Numbered from the stretch's first letter, positions 1 through 8,042 are shown. The stretch is 12,796 bases of DNA from Chamaesiphon sp. (GCA_026786125.1 JAJAYU010000117.1:1-12796); one strand, 5' to 3'. The notes: generated by a model not told the origin, from the letters alone. Program-made: numbers and translations.

Positions 1-1
1 A

Positions 2-703
2 TTTAATCCTGGCTCAACGATGGGTGTTTCTGGTGCGATCGGACATATTGCCGTGACGACGAATACTGCTGGTGCTTTTGGTGGAATTGCCGCCACCGCT
101 GTTGCTTGGTTATTACTAGGCAAACCCGATCTTTCGATGACAATTAACGGTATTTTGGCAGGATTAGTAGCTATTACGGCTTCCTGTGCTTGGGTTAGCG
201 TCCCCGCAGCAGCAATTATCGGTACCGTTGGGGGGATATTGGTGGTATTTGCCGTTGGATTCTTTGACAAAATCAAAATCGACGATCCGGTTGGTGCCAC
301 TTCAGTGCATTTAGTTAATGGTGTCTGGGGTACTCTCGCCATTGGCTTATTCAGTCAGGGTGATATTTATGGTGTTACCCCCGCACCCAAACCAGGACTA
401 TTTTTTGGCGGTGGCTTCGAGCAACTAAGCTATCAGTTCATTGGTACTTTTGCTGTTGCTGTTACTACATTAGTGCTGTGTGTCGCTTTTTGGGCAGTCT
501 TGAAAGCAACCGTCGGTATTCGAGTCACTCCAGAAGAGGAGTTTATCGGTTTGGATATCAGCGAACATGGCATGGAAGCTTATGCTGGATTTGCCAAAGA
601 TGCGGCATTTGCTTCGACCAATGTTAGCAGAGAGCTACACCCAGGTTCAACGACTAATATTTCGGGTAAATCTGACTACCCTGGCACCAGTGAAAATCTC
701 TAG
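2..703 (+). CDS. amt: Ammonium transporter (Amt/MEP/Rh family), C-terminal part, 5' end outside the window
   Basis: The reading frame is open from the window edge, so the gene begins upstream; the ATG at 20 is internal. It starts with the Amt motif FNPGSTMGVSG and continues through about five hydrophobic segments. The second pore histidine of the family is visible in DDPVGATSVHLVNGVWG (codon 308-310). The cytoplasmic tail carries the cyanobacterial signature EEEFIGLDISEHGMEAY, the region where PII proteins regulate Amt channels. Amt proteins are trimeric inner-membrane channels conducting ammonium/ammonia. The tail runs about 45 residues past EHG and is Ser/Thr/Gly-rich, longer than that of the complete Amt at 1535. 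A strong terminator follows 34 nt after the stop, so this gene ends its transcription unit. It is a paralogue of the downstream amt, not a simple duplicate: the tails and pore-histidine contexts differ. Confidence 0.95.
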   Translation, partial: FNPGSTMGVSGAIGHIAVTTNTAGAFGGIAATAVAWLLLGKPDLSMTINGILAGLVAITASCAWVSVPAAAIIGTVGGILVVFAVGFFDKIKIDDPVGATSVHLVNGVWGTLAIGLFSQGDIYGVTPAPKPGLFFGGGFEQLSYQFIGTFAVAVTTLVLCVAFWAVLKATVGIRVTPEEEFIGLDISEHGMEAYAGFAKDAAFASTNVSRELHPGSTTNISGKSDYPGTSENL

Positions 704-737
704 AAATTAAGTTAGAACTCAATCGATCGTTTTAATT

Positions 738-780
738 AAAAAGAAGGACTAGGTTGTATTGCAGCCTAGTCCTTCTTTTT
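738..780 (+). terminator. Strong intrinsic terminator after the first amt gene
   Basis: A perfect 16-bp inverted repeat (738-753 with 765-780) extends by a wobble pair and two more pairs to a 19-bp stem with a 5-nt loop (757-761). The stem core is GAAGGACTAGG / CCTAGTCCTTC, and the 3' arm ends in TTTTT. The 5' arm begins AAAAA, so the structure could also terminate transcripts from the other strand. It separates amt from purE. Confidence 0.9.
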
Positions 781-828
781 GGCGATCTAGCTTAAAATTA
801 CAGATCTCCCCCCTACCTGAGACTATCT

Positions 829-1353
829 ATGAAATCTCCCCTAATTGGCATCATCATGGGCAGTGATTCTGACTTGCCCACAATGAAAGCGGCGATCAAA
901 ATCTGCGAACAGTTTGAGATCGCCCATGAAGTCGCGATCGTTTCCGCCCATCGCACGCCCGAACGGATGGTTGAGTATGCCCAGACAGCTCATGAACGGG
1001 GCTTGAAGGTAATTATCGCCGGAGCAGGTGGCGCGGCTCATTTGCCAGGGATGGTGGCATCCCTGACTCCTCTACCCGTAATTGGTGTACCGATCCAAAC
1101 CAAAGCATTGCAAGGTGTAGATTCACTTTATTCGATCGTCCAAATGCCCGCAGGTATCCCCGTTGCAACGGTATCGATCGGTAATGCCACAAACGCTGGA
1201 CTACTAGCTATTCAAATCCTTGCCACTCACAATCCATCACTACTCGCCAAAGTCGTTGCTTATCGCCAAAGCCTGAAGGAGATGGTATTAGCAAAACAAG
1301 CCAAATTAGCGGCAGTTGGGTATGGAAATTATCTAGAACTCAAACAGTCTTAA
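829..1353 (+). CDS. purE: N5-carboxyaminoimidazole ribonucleotide mutase, PurE class I
   Basis: The 174-residue protein has the usual length of class I PurE, which converts N5-CAIR (made by PurK) to CAIR in de novo purine synthesis in the cytosol. The N-terminal substrate loop is [10 protein letters not shown] (residues 10-19). The SAHRTPERM motif carries the catalytic histidine (His41). Next come the glycine-rich [20 protein letters not shown] segment and the conserved [20 protein letters not shown] block. No Shine-Dalgarno sequence precedes the ATG. A TAAAAT element at 793-798 could be a -10 box for its own promoter just after the amt terminator, but no good -35 accompanies it. Neither neighbour is a purine gene, so it is probably a single-gene unit; guaA lies 5 kb away. 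Confidence 0.97.
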   Translation: MKSPLIGIIMGSDSDLPTMKAAIKICEQFEIAHEVAIVSAHRTPERMVEYAQTAHERGLKVIIAGAGGAAHLPGMVASLTPLPVIGVPIQTKALQGVDSLYSIVQMPAGIPVATVSIGNATNAGLLAIQILATHNPSLLAKVVAYRQSLKEMVLAKQAKLAAVGYGNYLELKQS

Positions 1354-1438
1354 TTTAGATCTCTACCATGCAACTGACACTACAGAAACACTTTGTTAAT
1401 ATTTTGTGTTAATAGATAATGCCTAAGTCTAGAACAAG

Positions 1439-1452
1439 GTATCTTGTTATAC
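1439..1452 (+). promoter_or_regulatory. Upstream NtcA-binding box (GTA-N8-TAC)
   Basis: GTATCTTGTTATAC is an exact GTA-N8-TAC palindrome, the binding motif of NtcA, the cyanobacterial nitrogen regulator that responds to 2-oxoglutarate. Its centre is 23 bp upstream of the second box, about two helical turns away. If transcription starts near 1510, the centre is at about -64.5, a position used by upstream activator sites. Confidence 0.8.
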
Positions 1453-1461
1453 AGAATTTTA

Positions 1462-1503
1462 GTATCTTCAAATACAAGATTGTCCAAAAACGATACATAA
1501 TTT
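1462..1503 (+). promoter_or_regulatory. NtcA-activated promoter of amt: GTA-N8-TAC, 22-nt spacer, TAN3T -10
   Basis: GTATCTTCAAATAC (1462-1475) is a second exact NtcA box. After exactly 22 nt comes TAATTT (1498-1503), which fits the TAN3T -10 element of canonical NtcA class II promoters, where the NtcA box replaces the -35 at about -41.5. This predicts a transcription start near 1510 and a leader of about 25 nt before the ATG at 1535. The layout implies induction of the downstream amt under nitrogen limitation. The sequence match is direct; NtcA regulation is inferred from the well-known consensus. Confidence 0.88.
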
Positions 1504-1534
1504 TTCTAACTCAAAATACTCTGGCGTGTAAAGG

Positions 1535-2953
1535 ATGGAACTAGTGTTTAAAAAAATTCTGCTTGTTTGCTTGATGGCTGCCTGGTTTCTCAGTGTTCCA
1601 CTGATGGGTACTGCTCTCGCAGCCGATAAATCTCCGGTGGATGTCAATGGCGTGAATACTGGTGATACAGCTTGGATGCTAGTTTCATCCGCATTAGTAT
1701 TGCTGATGACTCCAGGGCTGGCATTTTTTTATGGTGGTTTGGTGCGATCTAGGAACGTGCTCAATACCATGATGATGAGTCTAGTATTAATGGCTGTTGT
1801 GGGTGTTACCTGGATCCTTTGGGGCTACAGTATTGCCTTTTCACCTGATTCGGTAACTACCGTCAAAGATGTAGTTACAGTCAATACCAATCAATTCTTT
1901 GGCAACTTAAACTGGTTCGGATTAAATGGTGTAGCCTTCGACAAACCCGATCCAGTTGGGTATGCACCCACGATTCCGCACCAACTGTACATGGTTTTTC
2001 AGATGATGTTCGCCATCATTACTCCAGCTCTAATCTCTGGGGCAATTGTGGAGCGGATGAGCTTCAAAGCTTACTTCTGGTTTATCTTGATATGGTCTAC
2101 TGTCGTTTACTCCCCCTTAGCTCACATGGTGTGGGGCAAGGGCTTCCTCGGCACACTCGGCGCGCTCGATTTTGCTGGCGGGACAGTAGTTCATATCAGC
2201 TCTGGTGTTTCGGCAGTTGTAGCAGCTTGGATGATCGGTCCTCGTAGAACCTATCCAAATCAACCTGCCGCACCGCACAATGTGCCCTATGTGCTGTTGG
2301 GAATTGGGCTACTCTTCTTTGGCTGGTTTGGCTTCAATGGTGGTAGTGCTTTGGGTGCTAATGGTTTAGCTGTTGTCGCTTTTGTCACAACGGCAGTTGC
2401 GAGCTGTGCTGGTGGCTTGATGTGGCTGATTTTAGAGTGGGTATTGCGGGCGAAACCAACTGCGGTTGGGATTGCCAGTGGTTTCCTGGCTGGATTAGTC
2501 GGAATTACTCCTGCCGCTGGTTTTGTGACTCCCCTAAGTGCTATTCTGATCGGTTTTATTACCGCGACTTGCTGCTTCTTTGCCGTCAGTCTGAGAGCCA
2601 AATTACAGTTTGATGACTCTCTTGATACATTCCCCGTTCACGGTGTCGGTGGTACCGTCGGTGGACTCCTGACTGGTATTTTTGCAACCAAAGCAGTCAA
2701 CTCTGCTGGTGCTGATGGTTTGCTGGCTAGTGGTAGCCCTGAATTACTAGGCAAACAAATTGTTGCGACGATTATTACCTACGCAATTGCTGCGACTGGT
2801 ACCTTTATCATCATCAAGCTGTTGAGCCTCGTGATGGAATTACGAGTCAAACCGGAAACTGAATACCAAGGCTTGGATATCAACGAGCATGGTGAAGAAG
2901 GTTATGGTGAAGAGTTTGCGGCTGGCTTGAGCTTGGCTGAAAAAGAAAGCTAG
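1535..2953 (+). CDS. amt: Ammonium transporter Amt, complete, with N-terminal signal peptide
   Basis: The 472-residue Amt/MEP/Rh channel takes up ammonium through the plasma membrane. Residues 1-30 form a basic start, a hydrophobic core and an ALAA site that looks like a signal-peptidase cleavage point, as in E. coli AmtB. The mature part opens with DTAWMLVSSALVLLMTPGLAF and the FYGGLVRSRN motif. FFGWFGFNGGSALGANG is typical of the family. The twin pore histidines fall at His220 (GGTVVHISSG) and His369 (FPVHGVGGTVGG), 149 residues apart, matching the spacing in AmtB. The tail has YQGLDINEHGEEGYGEE, the PII-contact region. The AAGG directly before the ATG is too close to serve as a ribosome site, and an in-frame stop just upstream excludes an earlier start. 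The gene is preceded by a double NtcA promoter. Confidence 0.97.
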   Translation: MELVFKKILLVCLMAAWFLSVPLMGTALAADKSPVDVNGVNTGDTAWMLVSSALVLLMTPGLAFFYGGLVRSRNVLNTMMMSLVLMAVVGVTWILWGYSIAFSPDSVTTVKDVVTVNTNQFFGNLNWFGLNGVAFDKPDPVGYAPTIPHQLYMVFQMMFAIITPALISGAIVERMSFKAYFWFILIWSTVVYSPLAHMVWGKGFLGTLGALDFAGGTVVHISSGVSAVVAAWMIGPRRTYPNQPAAPHNVPYVLLGIGLLFFGWFGFNGGSALGANGLAVVAFVTTAVASCAGGLMWLILEWVLRAKPTAVGIASGFLAGLVGITPAAGFVTPLSAILIGFITATCCFFAVSLRAKLQFDDSLDTFPVHGVGGTVGGLLTGIFATKAVNSAGADGLLASGSPELLGKQIVATIITYAIAATGTFIIIKLLSLVMELRVKPETEYQGLDINEHGEEGYGEEFAAGLSLAEKES

Positions 2954-2973
2954 GCTTTGGGCTTTGGGCTTTA
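2953..2973 (+). repeat. Heptamer tandem repeat (GGCTTTG x3) abutting the amt stop
   Basis: Three contiguous 7-bp units, GGCTTTG, GGCTTTG and GGCTTTA, begin with the last base of the amt stop codon. This is the style of the short tandemly repeated repetitive (STRR) heptamers known in cyanobacteria. Four other arrays with different units occur in this window. Confidence 0.75.
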
Positions 2974-3005
2974 GGGTGTGTTATCTCTGTGAGATGATGC
3001 ACCCT
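2973..3005 (+). terminator. Hairpin downstream of amt, possible terminator without a T-run
   Basis: AGGGTG (2973-2978) pairs with CACCCT (3000-3005) and ATCTC (2983-2987) with GAGAT (2991-2995) around a TGT loop. The intervening TGTT/GATG bases can pair as three G-T wobbles and one A-T, giving a 15-bp stem. No U-tract follows, so termination is uncertain. It could instead stabilise the 3' end of the amt mRNA or be a dispersed repeat. Confidence 0.5.
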
Positions 3006-3035
3006 GTTGATTCTGCAAGCCATCAGAGCGATCGC

Positions 3036-3044
3036 TGTTATAGT
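3036..3044 (+). promoter_or_regulatory. Possible extended -10 promoter for nblS
   Basis: TGTTATAGT combines a TGN extension with TATAGT (one mismatch to TATAAT), directly after a HIP1 octamer at 3028-3035. No convincing -35 hexamer lies at 16-18 bp. The predicted start near 3051 would leave a leader of about 45 nt before the ATG at 3096. Confidence 0.4.
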
Positions 3045-3095
3045 GGGGAAGACAGACTGACACCTCTAAGTGTATAAACTCATATCTTGCTAGCC

Positions 3096-5033
3096 ATGTT
3101 CGACAAATTGCGCGACATCATTCGCCATTGGTGGATGGAGTTCACACTTCAAACAAAACTGATGGGAGCAGCCACATTGGTGGTGTCGTTAATTGTGAGT
3201 GGGGGTACCTTTTGGGCGGTAAATACGATTCAAACGGATGCGCGAATTAACGATACTCGCTTTGGGCGAGATTTAGGGTTATTGCTTGCCGCTAATATGG
3301 CTCCGCAGTTAGCTGAAAACGACTTAACTAGTGTCGCCAGATTTTCTAATCGGTTTTATCACAGCACATCTAGTCTGCGATATATTCTCTATGCTGATGA
3401 TGCAGGTAATATTCGGCTGGGTATTCCCTTCTCGGAGTCAGAAGTCCAAAACTCGTTGATGATCGAGCGGCGAATTCATTTACCTGAGAGTGATGGCAAG
3501 AAAGACGGTTTACCTTTGGTACGTCAGCATCAGACTCCAGAAGGCGTAGTGACTGATGTATTTGTGTCGATCGACCATGAAGGCAAGTTTCTGGGTACAC
3601 TAGCGATCGGGATTAACCCCAATCCTACTCTAGTTGCGTCCACAGGACTGACTAGGGATGTGACGATCGCCGTATTTGTATCGATTTGGGTGATGGTATT
3701 ATTAGGTGCGGTGTTTAATGCGCTACAAATTACCAAACCGATTAAGGAATTGCTCTCTGGTGTCCAAAATATTGCTTCCGGTAATTTTAAACAACGGATC
3801 GATTTACCTTTAGGTGGCGAGCTGGGTGAATTGATTGAGAGTTTCAATGAAATGGCTGAAAAGCTAGAGATATTTGAAGAACAAAACATCGATGAATTAA
3901 CTGCCGAGAAAGCCAAACTGGAAACTCTGGTGACAACGATCGCTGATGGTGCCGTTTTAATCGATAATAACCTTCAGATCGTACTAGCAAATCCCAATGC
4001 TCGTCGCTTTTTTGGTTGGGATCATCTCGACTTAGATAAGACTAATGTTTTGCATGTTTTACCTGGTAGTGTTTCTGCCGAACTCACTCGTCCTCTCTAT
4101 CAAGTAGCGGCTGGAAAGATTGAAGGCGAAGAGTTTCGGATTACCCTCAGTCAACCGATTCATCGCACTGTGAGGATTTTAATCACTAGCGTCCTCGATC
4201 CAGTCAAGGAGAATGTGCGGGCGATCGCCATGACCGTTCAAGATATCACTCGTGAAGTAGAATTAAACGAGGCAAAGAGTCAATTTATTAGCAACGTTTC
4301 TCACGAATTAAGAACACCATTATTTAATATCAAATCATTTATTGAAACGCTTTACGAGTATGGTGATGAATTAACCCGCGAAGAGCGGAGTGAATTTCTC
4401 GACACAGCTAATCGCGAGACAGACAGGCTGACAAGACTAGTGAATGATGTCCTCGATTTGTCGAAATTAGAGTCTTCCCACACCTATTTATTTGGTGCAG
4501 TTGAATTGGCTCGATCGATCGAACAAACTTTGCGAACCTACCAGCTCAATGCCAAAGACAAAGGGATCGAACTCTGTCAGGATATCGAACCCGAACTACC
4601 AGACATCTCTGGCAACTACGACCTAATCCTCCAGGTGCTAGCAAATTTGGTCGGGAATGCCCTCAAATTCACCAAAGCGGAGGGAAAGGTCACAATTCGC
4701 GCTCACCGCATGACACTGCCCCTAGAGGCTGGAGAAGACCATAGTAATACTGTCGTCAGAGTCGAAATCATCGATACTGGCATCGGTATCGATCCTGAAG
4801 ATCAACGGGCAATATTCGATCGATTCTTCCGCGTCGAAAACCGTGTTCACACCCTGGAAGGAACTGGATTGGGACTATCGATCGTCCAAAATATCATCGA
4901 GAAGCATCATACTCAAGTTAATATTACCAGTGCAGTTGGCGTGGGCACTACCTTCTGGTTCGATCTAGCCATCCATCAACCCCAACTTCAGCAGGTGGAA
5001 AAACTAGAACTGACAACGGTGAGCAATGAATAA
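3096..5033 (+). CDS. nblS: Membrane sensor histidine kinase NblS (Hik33/DspA)
   Basis: This hybrid-free histidine kinase senses light, cold, osmotic and nutrient stress in cyanobacteria. The family usually works with the response regulator RpaB on high-light and phycobilisome-degradation genes. Domain order from the ATG: TM1 about 22-44, an extracytoplasmic sensor region, TM2 about 189-211, HAMP about 212-265 (ITKPIKELL... FNEMAEKLE), PAS about 280-385 (IADGAVLIDN), the HisKA dimer with phospho-acceptor His403 in FISNVSHELRTPLFNIKSF, then the ATPase with N box around Asn517/Asn521 (NLVGNALKFT), G1 at Asp560 (DTGIGI), F box (FDRFFRV) and G2 (GTGLGLS from 589). The full-length H-box is characteristic of NblS. 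A TTG at 3087 would add three residues; I prefer the ATG since neither has a Shine-Dalgarno. The length of 645 is normal. cbiD starts 10 nt after the stop, so read-through into it is likely. Confidence 0.95.
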   Translation: MFDKLRDIIRHWWMEFTLQTKLMGAATLVVSLIVSGGTFWAVNTIQTDARINDTRFGRDLGLLLAANMAPQLAENDLTSVARFSNRFYHSTSSLRYILYADDAGNIRLGIPFSESEVQNSLMIERRIHLPESDGKKDGLPLVRQHQTPEGVVTDVFVSIDHEGKFLGTLAIGINPNPTLVASTGLTRDVTIAVFVSIWVMVLLGAVFNALQITKPIKELLSGVQNIASGNFKQRIDLPLGGELGELIESFNEMAEKLEIFEEQNIDELTAEKAKLETLVTTIADGAVLIDNNLQIVLANPNARRFFGWDHLDLDKTNVLHVLPGSVSAELTRPLYQVAAGKIEGEEFRITLSQPIHRTVRILITSVLDPVKENVRAIAMTVQDITREVELNEAKSQFISNVSHELRTPLFNIKSFIETLYEYGDELTREERSEFLDTANRETDRLTRLVNDVLDLSKLESSHTYLFGAVELARSIEQTLRTYQLNAKDKGIELCQDIEPELPDISGNYDLILQVLANLVGNALKFTKAEGKVTIRAHRMTLPLEAGEDHSNTVVRVEIIDTGIGIDPEDQRAIFDRFFRVENRVHTLEGTGLGLSIVQNIIEKHHTQVNITSAVGVGTTFWFDLAIHQPQLQQVEKLELTTVSNE

Positions 5034-5043
5034 ATAAATTTGG

Positions 5044-6234
5044 ATGTTAGCAATAACCATGCGTTCTGGCTATACTTTACCTGTCTTTGCTACAGCTAGT
5101 GCGATCGCCGCATTACACTGTCTACAGCAATCTACCAGATTGATCGTCACTGTAGATTTAATTACCCCAGCTCAACAGGTGGAAATCTCGATCGATCAAT
5201 CCGCCCTGATCAACCCGAATATGTCCCTCGGCATCACTCTCAGCGATCCTGGCGATAATTTAGATCTGACTCGCGATACTCCGGTTTGGGCGGTAGTTGA
5301 ATGGGCAGATCCCAGTCAGGTAGAAAAGATTGTGCTACTTGGCGGTGAAGGGGTTGGGAAGCAATCTAATCGGGAAAATCTACCTGCGATCTATAGTTAC
5401 GCCCAGCAGCTATTACAGGCGAATTTAGCCCCATTGTTGGCACCGGAACAGAAAATTCGGGTGACAATTATTCTACCGGAAGGGAGAGTTCTGGCAACTC
5501 GTACATCTAATGCCGCGTTTGGAGTGGTTGAGGGTTTATCTTTATTGGGCACTACAGGTATTTCGCAACCGTTGAGTGCGCCAGGGCAGTTGGAGGCTTG
5601 TTTGGTTGAGTTGCGATTGAAGGGGAAAGGGGACGGTTCGGCTCCGCTCACCGACCAGGGAAAAAGGGCAAGGCAGGAGCAGCAGGAGTTGGAGAGTGAA
5701 GCTGGTTTGCCGTTGGTGTTTTGTATTGGTGAGAATGGGTTGGATTTGGCTCAGAAGATGGGGATTGGGCGGGAGCGGATTATTAAGACAGCTAATTGGT
5801 TGGGGCCATTATTAACCGAGGCGGGGATATTGGGTGTGCCGAAATTATTGCTATTTGGTTATCATGGCAAATTGATCAAATTAGCGGGGGGAATTTTTCA
5901 TACCCATCACCATTTAGCTGATGGGAGATTGGAAATTTTGGTAGCAGCAGCGGCGCGGATGGGTTTGCCAGCCTCTCAGTTAGCGGGGCTATTTGACTGT
6001 GAGACGGCGGAGGATGTGCTCAAGTATCTGACCGAGATCGATCGAATTGCTGGGAGCACCTGGGTGACACAAATCTACGGATATTTAACCGATCGAATTG
6101 ACGATCGATCTCAAGCGTATATTTATAGTCAGAGTCAACAATCTGTCAGTGTCGGTTCTGTATTATTCGATCGACAGCGGCAAGTTATGGCAACTAGCCC
6201 GATTGGAGCGACATTTTTGGCTCAATTATGCTAG
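5044..6234 (+). CDS. cbiD: Cobalt-precorrin-5B (C1)-methyltransferase CbiD
   Basis: CbiD methylates C-1 of cobalt-precorrin-5B using S-adenosylmethionine, in the early-cobalt (anaerobic-type) route to (pseudo)cobalamin. Recognisable blocks are the N-terminal RSGYTLPVFATASAIAAL, the glycine-rich LLGGEGVGKQ (about 98-107), LPEGRVLATRTSN with FGVVEGLSLLGTTGISQPLS (about 142-178), then LVFCIGENGLDLAQ and FGYHGKLIKLAGGIFHTHHH. A second in-frame ATG at 5059, just before RSGYT, is an alternative start; neither has a clear ribosome site. Between the two halves, residues about 195-217 (KGKGDGSAPLTDQGKRARQE) look unlike the family and are encoded by repeat-like DNA. From about 5560 to 6010 the coding strand is visibly G-rich and GGG-rich, unlike the flanks. 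There is no cobalamin riboswitch, which fits co-transcription with nblS. Confidence 0.93.
   Translation: MLAITMRSGYTLPVFATASAIAALHCLQQSTRLIVTVDLITPAQQVEISIDQSALINPNMSLGITLSDPGDNLDLTRDTPVWAVVEWADPSQVEKIVLLGGEGVGKQSNRENLPAIYSYAQQLLQANLAPLLAPEQKIRVTIILPEGRVLATRTSNAAFGVVEGLSLLGTTGISQPLSAPGQLEACLVELRLKGKGDGSAPLTDQGKRARQEQQELESEAGLPLVFCIGENGLDLAQKMGIGRERIIKTANWLGPLLTEAGILGVPKLLLFGYHGKLIKLAGGIFHTHHHLADGRLEILVAAAARMGLPASQLAGLFDCETAEDVLKYLTEIDRIAGSTWVTQIYGYLTDRIDDRSQAYIYSQSQQSVSVGSVLFDRQRQVMATSPIGATFLAQLC
5628..5695 (+). repeat. Repeat-like palindromic and purine-rich insert inside cbiD
   Basis: The stretch begins with GGGGAAAGGGGA, has an imperfect palindrome GGTTCGG...CCGACC around GGCTCCGCTCACCG (about 5635-5660), and ends in a run of GGGAAAAAGGGCAAGG and AGGAGCAGCAGGAG. 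It keeps the cbiD frame, adding about 20 charged or small residues where the family normally has a short linker. It resembles the small dispersed palindromic repeats of cyanobacteria. This identification is by eye, and the edges are approximate. Confidence 0.5.
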
Positions 6235-6306
6235 ATTAATTCAAATATATTTGTTTCTATCAGTCATTCTAAATCTTAGTTAAGATCACTTTTTAATTCA
6301 AGAGTT

Positions 6307-6331
6307 GCTCACCATAATTCAGATGGTGGGC
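6307..6331 (+). other. Hairpin in the guaA leader region
   Basis: GCTCACCAT (6307-6315) pairs with ATGGTGGGC (6323-6331), nine pairs including one G-T, around a 7-nt loop. It lies 41 nt before the guaA start and 72 nt after the cbiD stop. Only a weak T-containing tail follows (TGTTTCC), so it could be a weak cbiD terminator, a leader structure or a dispersed repeat. Its arms reuse the sequences of the terminator after guaA in the opposite order. Confidence 0.5.
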
Positions 6332-6372
6332 TGTTTCCGCATCTAAACATATCAACTTCAACGGAGTCCGCA

Positions 6373-8004
6373 GTGACAACAGAAACCGAGATTAAACTAG
6401 CAGATATTGAGACTACCACCAGTATTGCAGCCGACACACACTTAAATCATCAAATGGTCGTCATTCTGGACTTCGGCTCCCAGTATTCTGAACTAATCGC
6501 TCGAAGAATTCGTGAAACTCAAGTTTATTCTGAGGTCATCTCCTATCGTACTACTGCCGCGCAACTTAAATTGTTAAATCCAAAGGGAATTATTCTCTCT
6601 GGTGGCCCTAGCTCAGTTTATGACGAGCGCGCACCGAAATGCGACCCTGAAATCTGGAATCTCGGTATCCCCGTTTTGGGGGTCTGCTACGGGATGCAAC
6701 TGATGGTACAGCAACTGGGTGGCGAAGTCGTCAAAGCTGCCAAAGCTGAGTATGGTAAAGCCGAACTATCGATCGACGATCCGACTGATTTACTGACAAA
6801 TGTGGAAGCAGGCACAACGATGTGGATGAGTCATGGCGACTCTTGCGAACAGTTACCCGCTGGATTTGAGCTACTCGCCCATACTGAGAATACCCCATGT
6901 GCAGCGATCGCCGAGCATCAGCGGAAGTTGTATGGAGTCCAGTTTCACCCCGAAGTAGTGCATTCGATCGGTGGCGCGGCTCTAATTCGCAATTTTGTCT
7001 ATCATATTTGCGGTTGTCAACCAACTTGGACAACAGAAGCATTTGTCGAAGAAGCCATTCGGGATGTGCGGGCTAAAGTCGGTGACAAAAAGGTATTGTT
7101 AGCACTATCTGGTGGTGTTGATTCTTCCACATTAGCATTCTTATTACATCGGGCAATTGGCGACCAATTGACTTGTATGTTCATCGATCAAGGGTTTATG
7201 CGAAAGCTAGAACCAGAACGTCTCGTTGCACTATTTAAAGACCAATTTCATATCAAAGTTGAATATGTAATGGCACGGGATCGATTTATCAAAGCTGTTG
7301 CAGGTGTCACCGATCCTGAAGCTAAACGGAAGATCATTGGCACTGAATTTATCCGCGTATTTGAATCAGAATCAAAACGCTTAGGGCCATTTGATTATCT
7401 GGCTCAAGGAACCTTATATCCTGACGTAATCGAATCCGCAGATACCAATGTCGATCCCCAAAGTGGCGAACGAGTAGCAGTTAAAATCAAAAGCCATCAC
7501 AATGTTGGTGGATTACCAAAAGACCTCCAATTTACCTTGGTTGAACCCCTCCGCAAATTATTTAAAGATGAAGTGCGGAAAGTGGGTAAATCGATCGGCT
7601 TACCCGAAGAAATCGTTAAGCGTCAACCTTTTCCAGGACCAGGTTTAGCAATTCGGATCATTGGTGAAGTTACTGCCGAACGCTTGAATATCCTTCGCGA
7701 TGCCGATCTGATCGTTCGTCAAGAAGTTAATAAACAAGGACTTTATGACCAACTTTGGCAAGCTTTTGCAGTGCTATTAGCTGATGTAAATAGTGTCGGT
7801 GTGATGGGTGATCAACGTACTTATGCACATCCAATTGTGCTGAGATGTGTCTCTAGTGAAGATGGGATGACTGCTGATTGGTCACGGGTGCCTTATGAGT
7901 TTCTAGAGATAGTTTCTAACCGAATTGTTAATGAAGTAAAAGGCGTTAATCGGGTCGTTTATGATATCACTTCCAACCCACCAGGAACCATCGAATGGGA
8001 ATGA
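6373..8004 (+). CDS. guaA: GMP synthase (glutamine-hydrolysing)
   Basis: GuaA converts XMP to GMP using ATP and the amide nitrogen of glutamine. The 543-residue protein has both expected halves. The class I amidotransferase domain (about 29-215) opens [19 protein letters not shown], with nucleophile Cys105 in GVCYGMQL and His192/Glu194 in VQFHPEV. The ATP-pyrophosphatase domain has the P-loop LSGGVDSS (Ser246 to Ser252). The C-terminal dimerisation domain contains [12 protein letters not shown] and ends [10 protein letters not shown]. The GTG start at 6373 is supported by GGAG six nt upstream (6363-6366). It adds about 28 poorly conserved residues before the domain; the alternative start would be Met29. 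A hairpin precedes the gene and an intrinsic terminator follows it, so it is probably transcribed alone. Confidence 0.97.
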   Translation: MTTETEIKLADIETTTSIAADTHLNHQMVVILDFGSQYSELIARRIRETQVYSEVISYRTTAAQLKLLNPKGIILSGGPSSVYDERAPKCDPEIWNLGIPVLGVCYGMQLMVQQLGGEVVKAAKAEYGKAELSIDDPTDLLTNVEAGTTMWMSHGDSCEQLPAGFELLAHTENTPCAAIAEHQRKLYGVQFHPEVVHSIGGAALIRNFVYHICGCQPTWTTEAFVEEAIRDVRAKVGDKKVLLALSGGVDSSTLAFLLHRAIGDQLTCMFIDQGFMRKLEPERLVALFKDQFHIKVEYVMARDRFIKAVAGVTDPEAKRKIIGTEFIRVFESESKRLGPFDYLAQGTLYPDVIESADTNVDPQSGERVAVKIKSHHNVGGLPKDLQFTLVEPLRKLFKDEVRKVGKSIGLPEEIVKRQPFPGPGLAIRIIGEVTAERLNILRDADLIVRQEVNKQGLYDQLWQAFAVLLADVNSVGVMGDQRTYAHPIVLRCVSSEDGMTADWSRVPYEFLEIVSNRIVNEVKGVNRVVYDITSNPPGTIEWE

Positions 8005-8042
8005 TATTTGGTTAATTAAGAAGTAATAAGTTTAAATTCCGT

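Noticed and set aside
1144..1161. An 18-nt word encoding MPAGIP shared by purE and the pseudouridine synthase gene (near 10780)
   Set aside because: It encodes a family-typical segment in purE, and a short coincidence with similar codon choice is enough to explain it; no flanking similarity was seen.
3530..3916. 128-codon open frame on the minus strand inside nblS
   Set aside because: It lies antisense to conserved sensor and HAMP coding sequence, with low-complexity translation and no start signal.
4990..5060. Possible cobalamin riboswitch ahead of cbiD
   Set aside because: Only 10 nt separate nblS and cbiD, far too little for a cobalamin riboswitch, and no B12-box-like sequence was seen in the end of nblS.
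6098..6283. 61-codon open frame on the plus strand across the end of cbiD
   Set aside because: It is out of frame with cbiD, mostly overlaps its conserved end, and has no ribosome site or recognisable content.
6235..6372. Possible purine riboswitch ahead of guaA
   Set aside because: The 138-nt leader has a simple hairpin but not the three-way junction or conserved core of the purine class.
8015..8030. TTA-N8-TAA, resembling a CmpR/LysR-type site upstream of sbtA
   Set aside because: The match lies in very AT-rich DNA before the guaA terminator, about 180 nt from sbtA, and such a loose motif is expected by chance.
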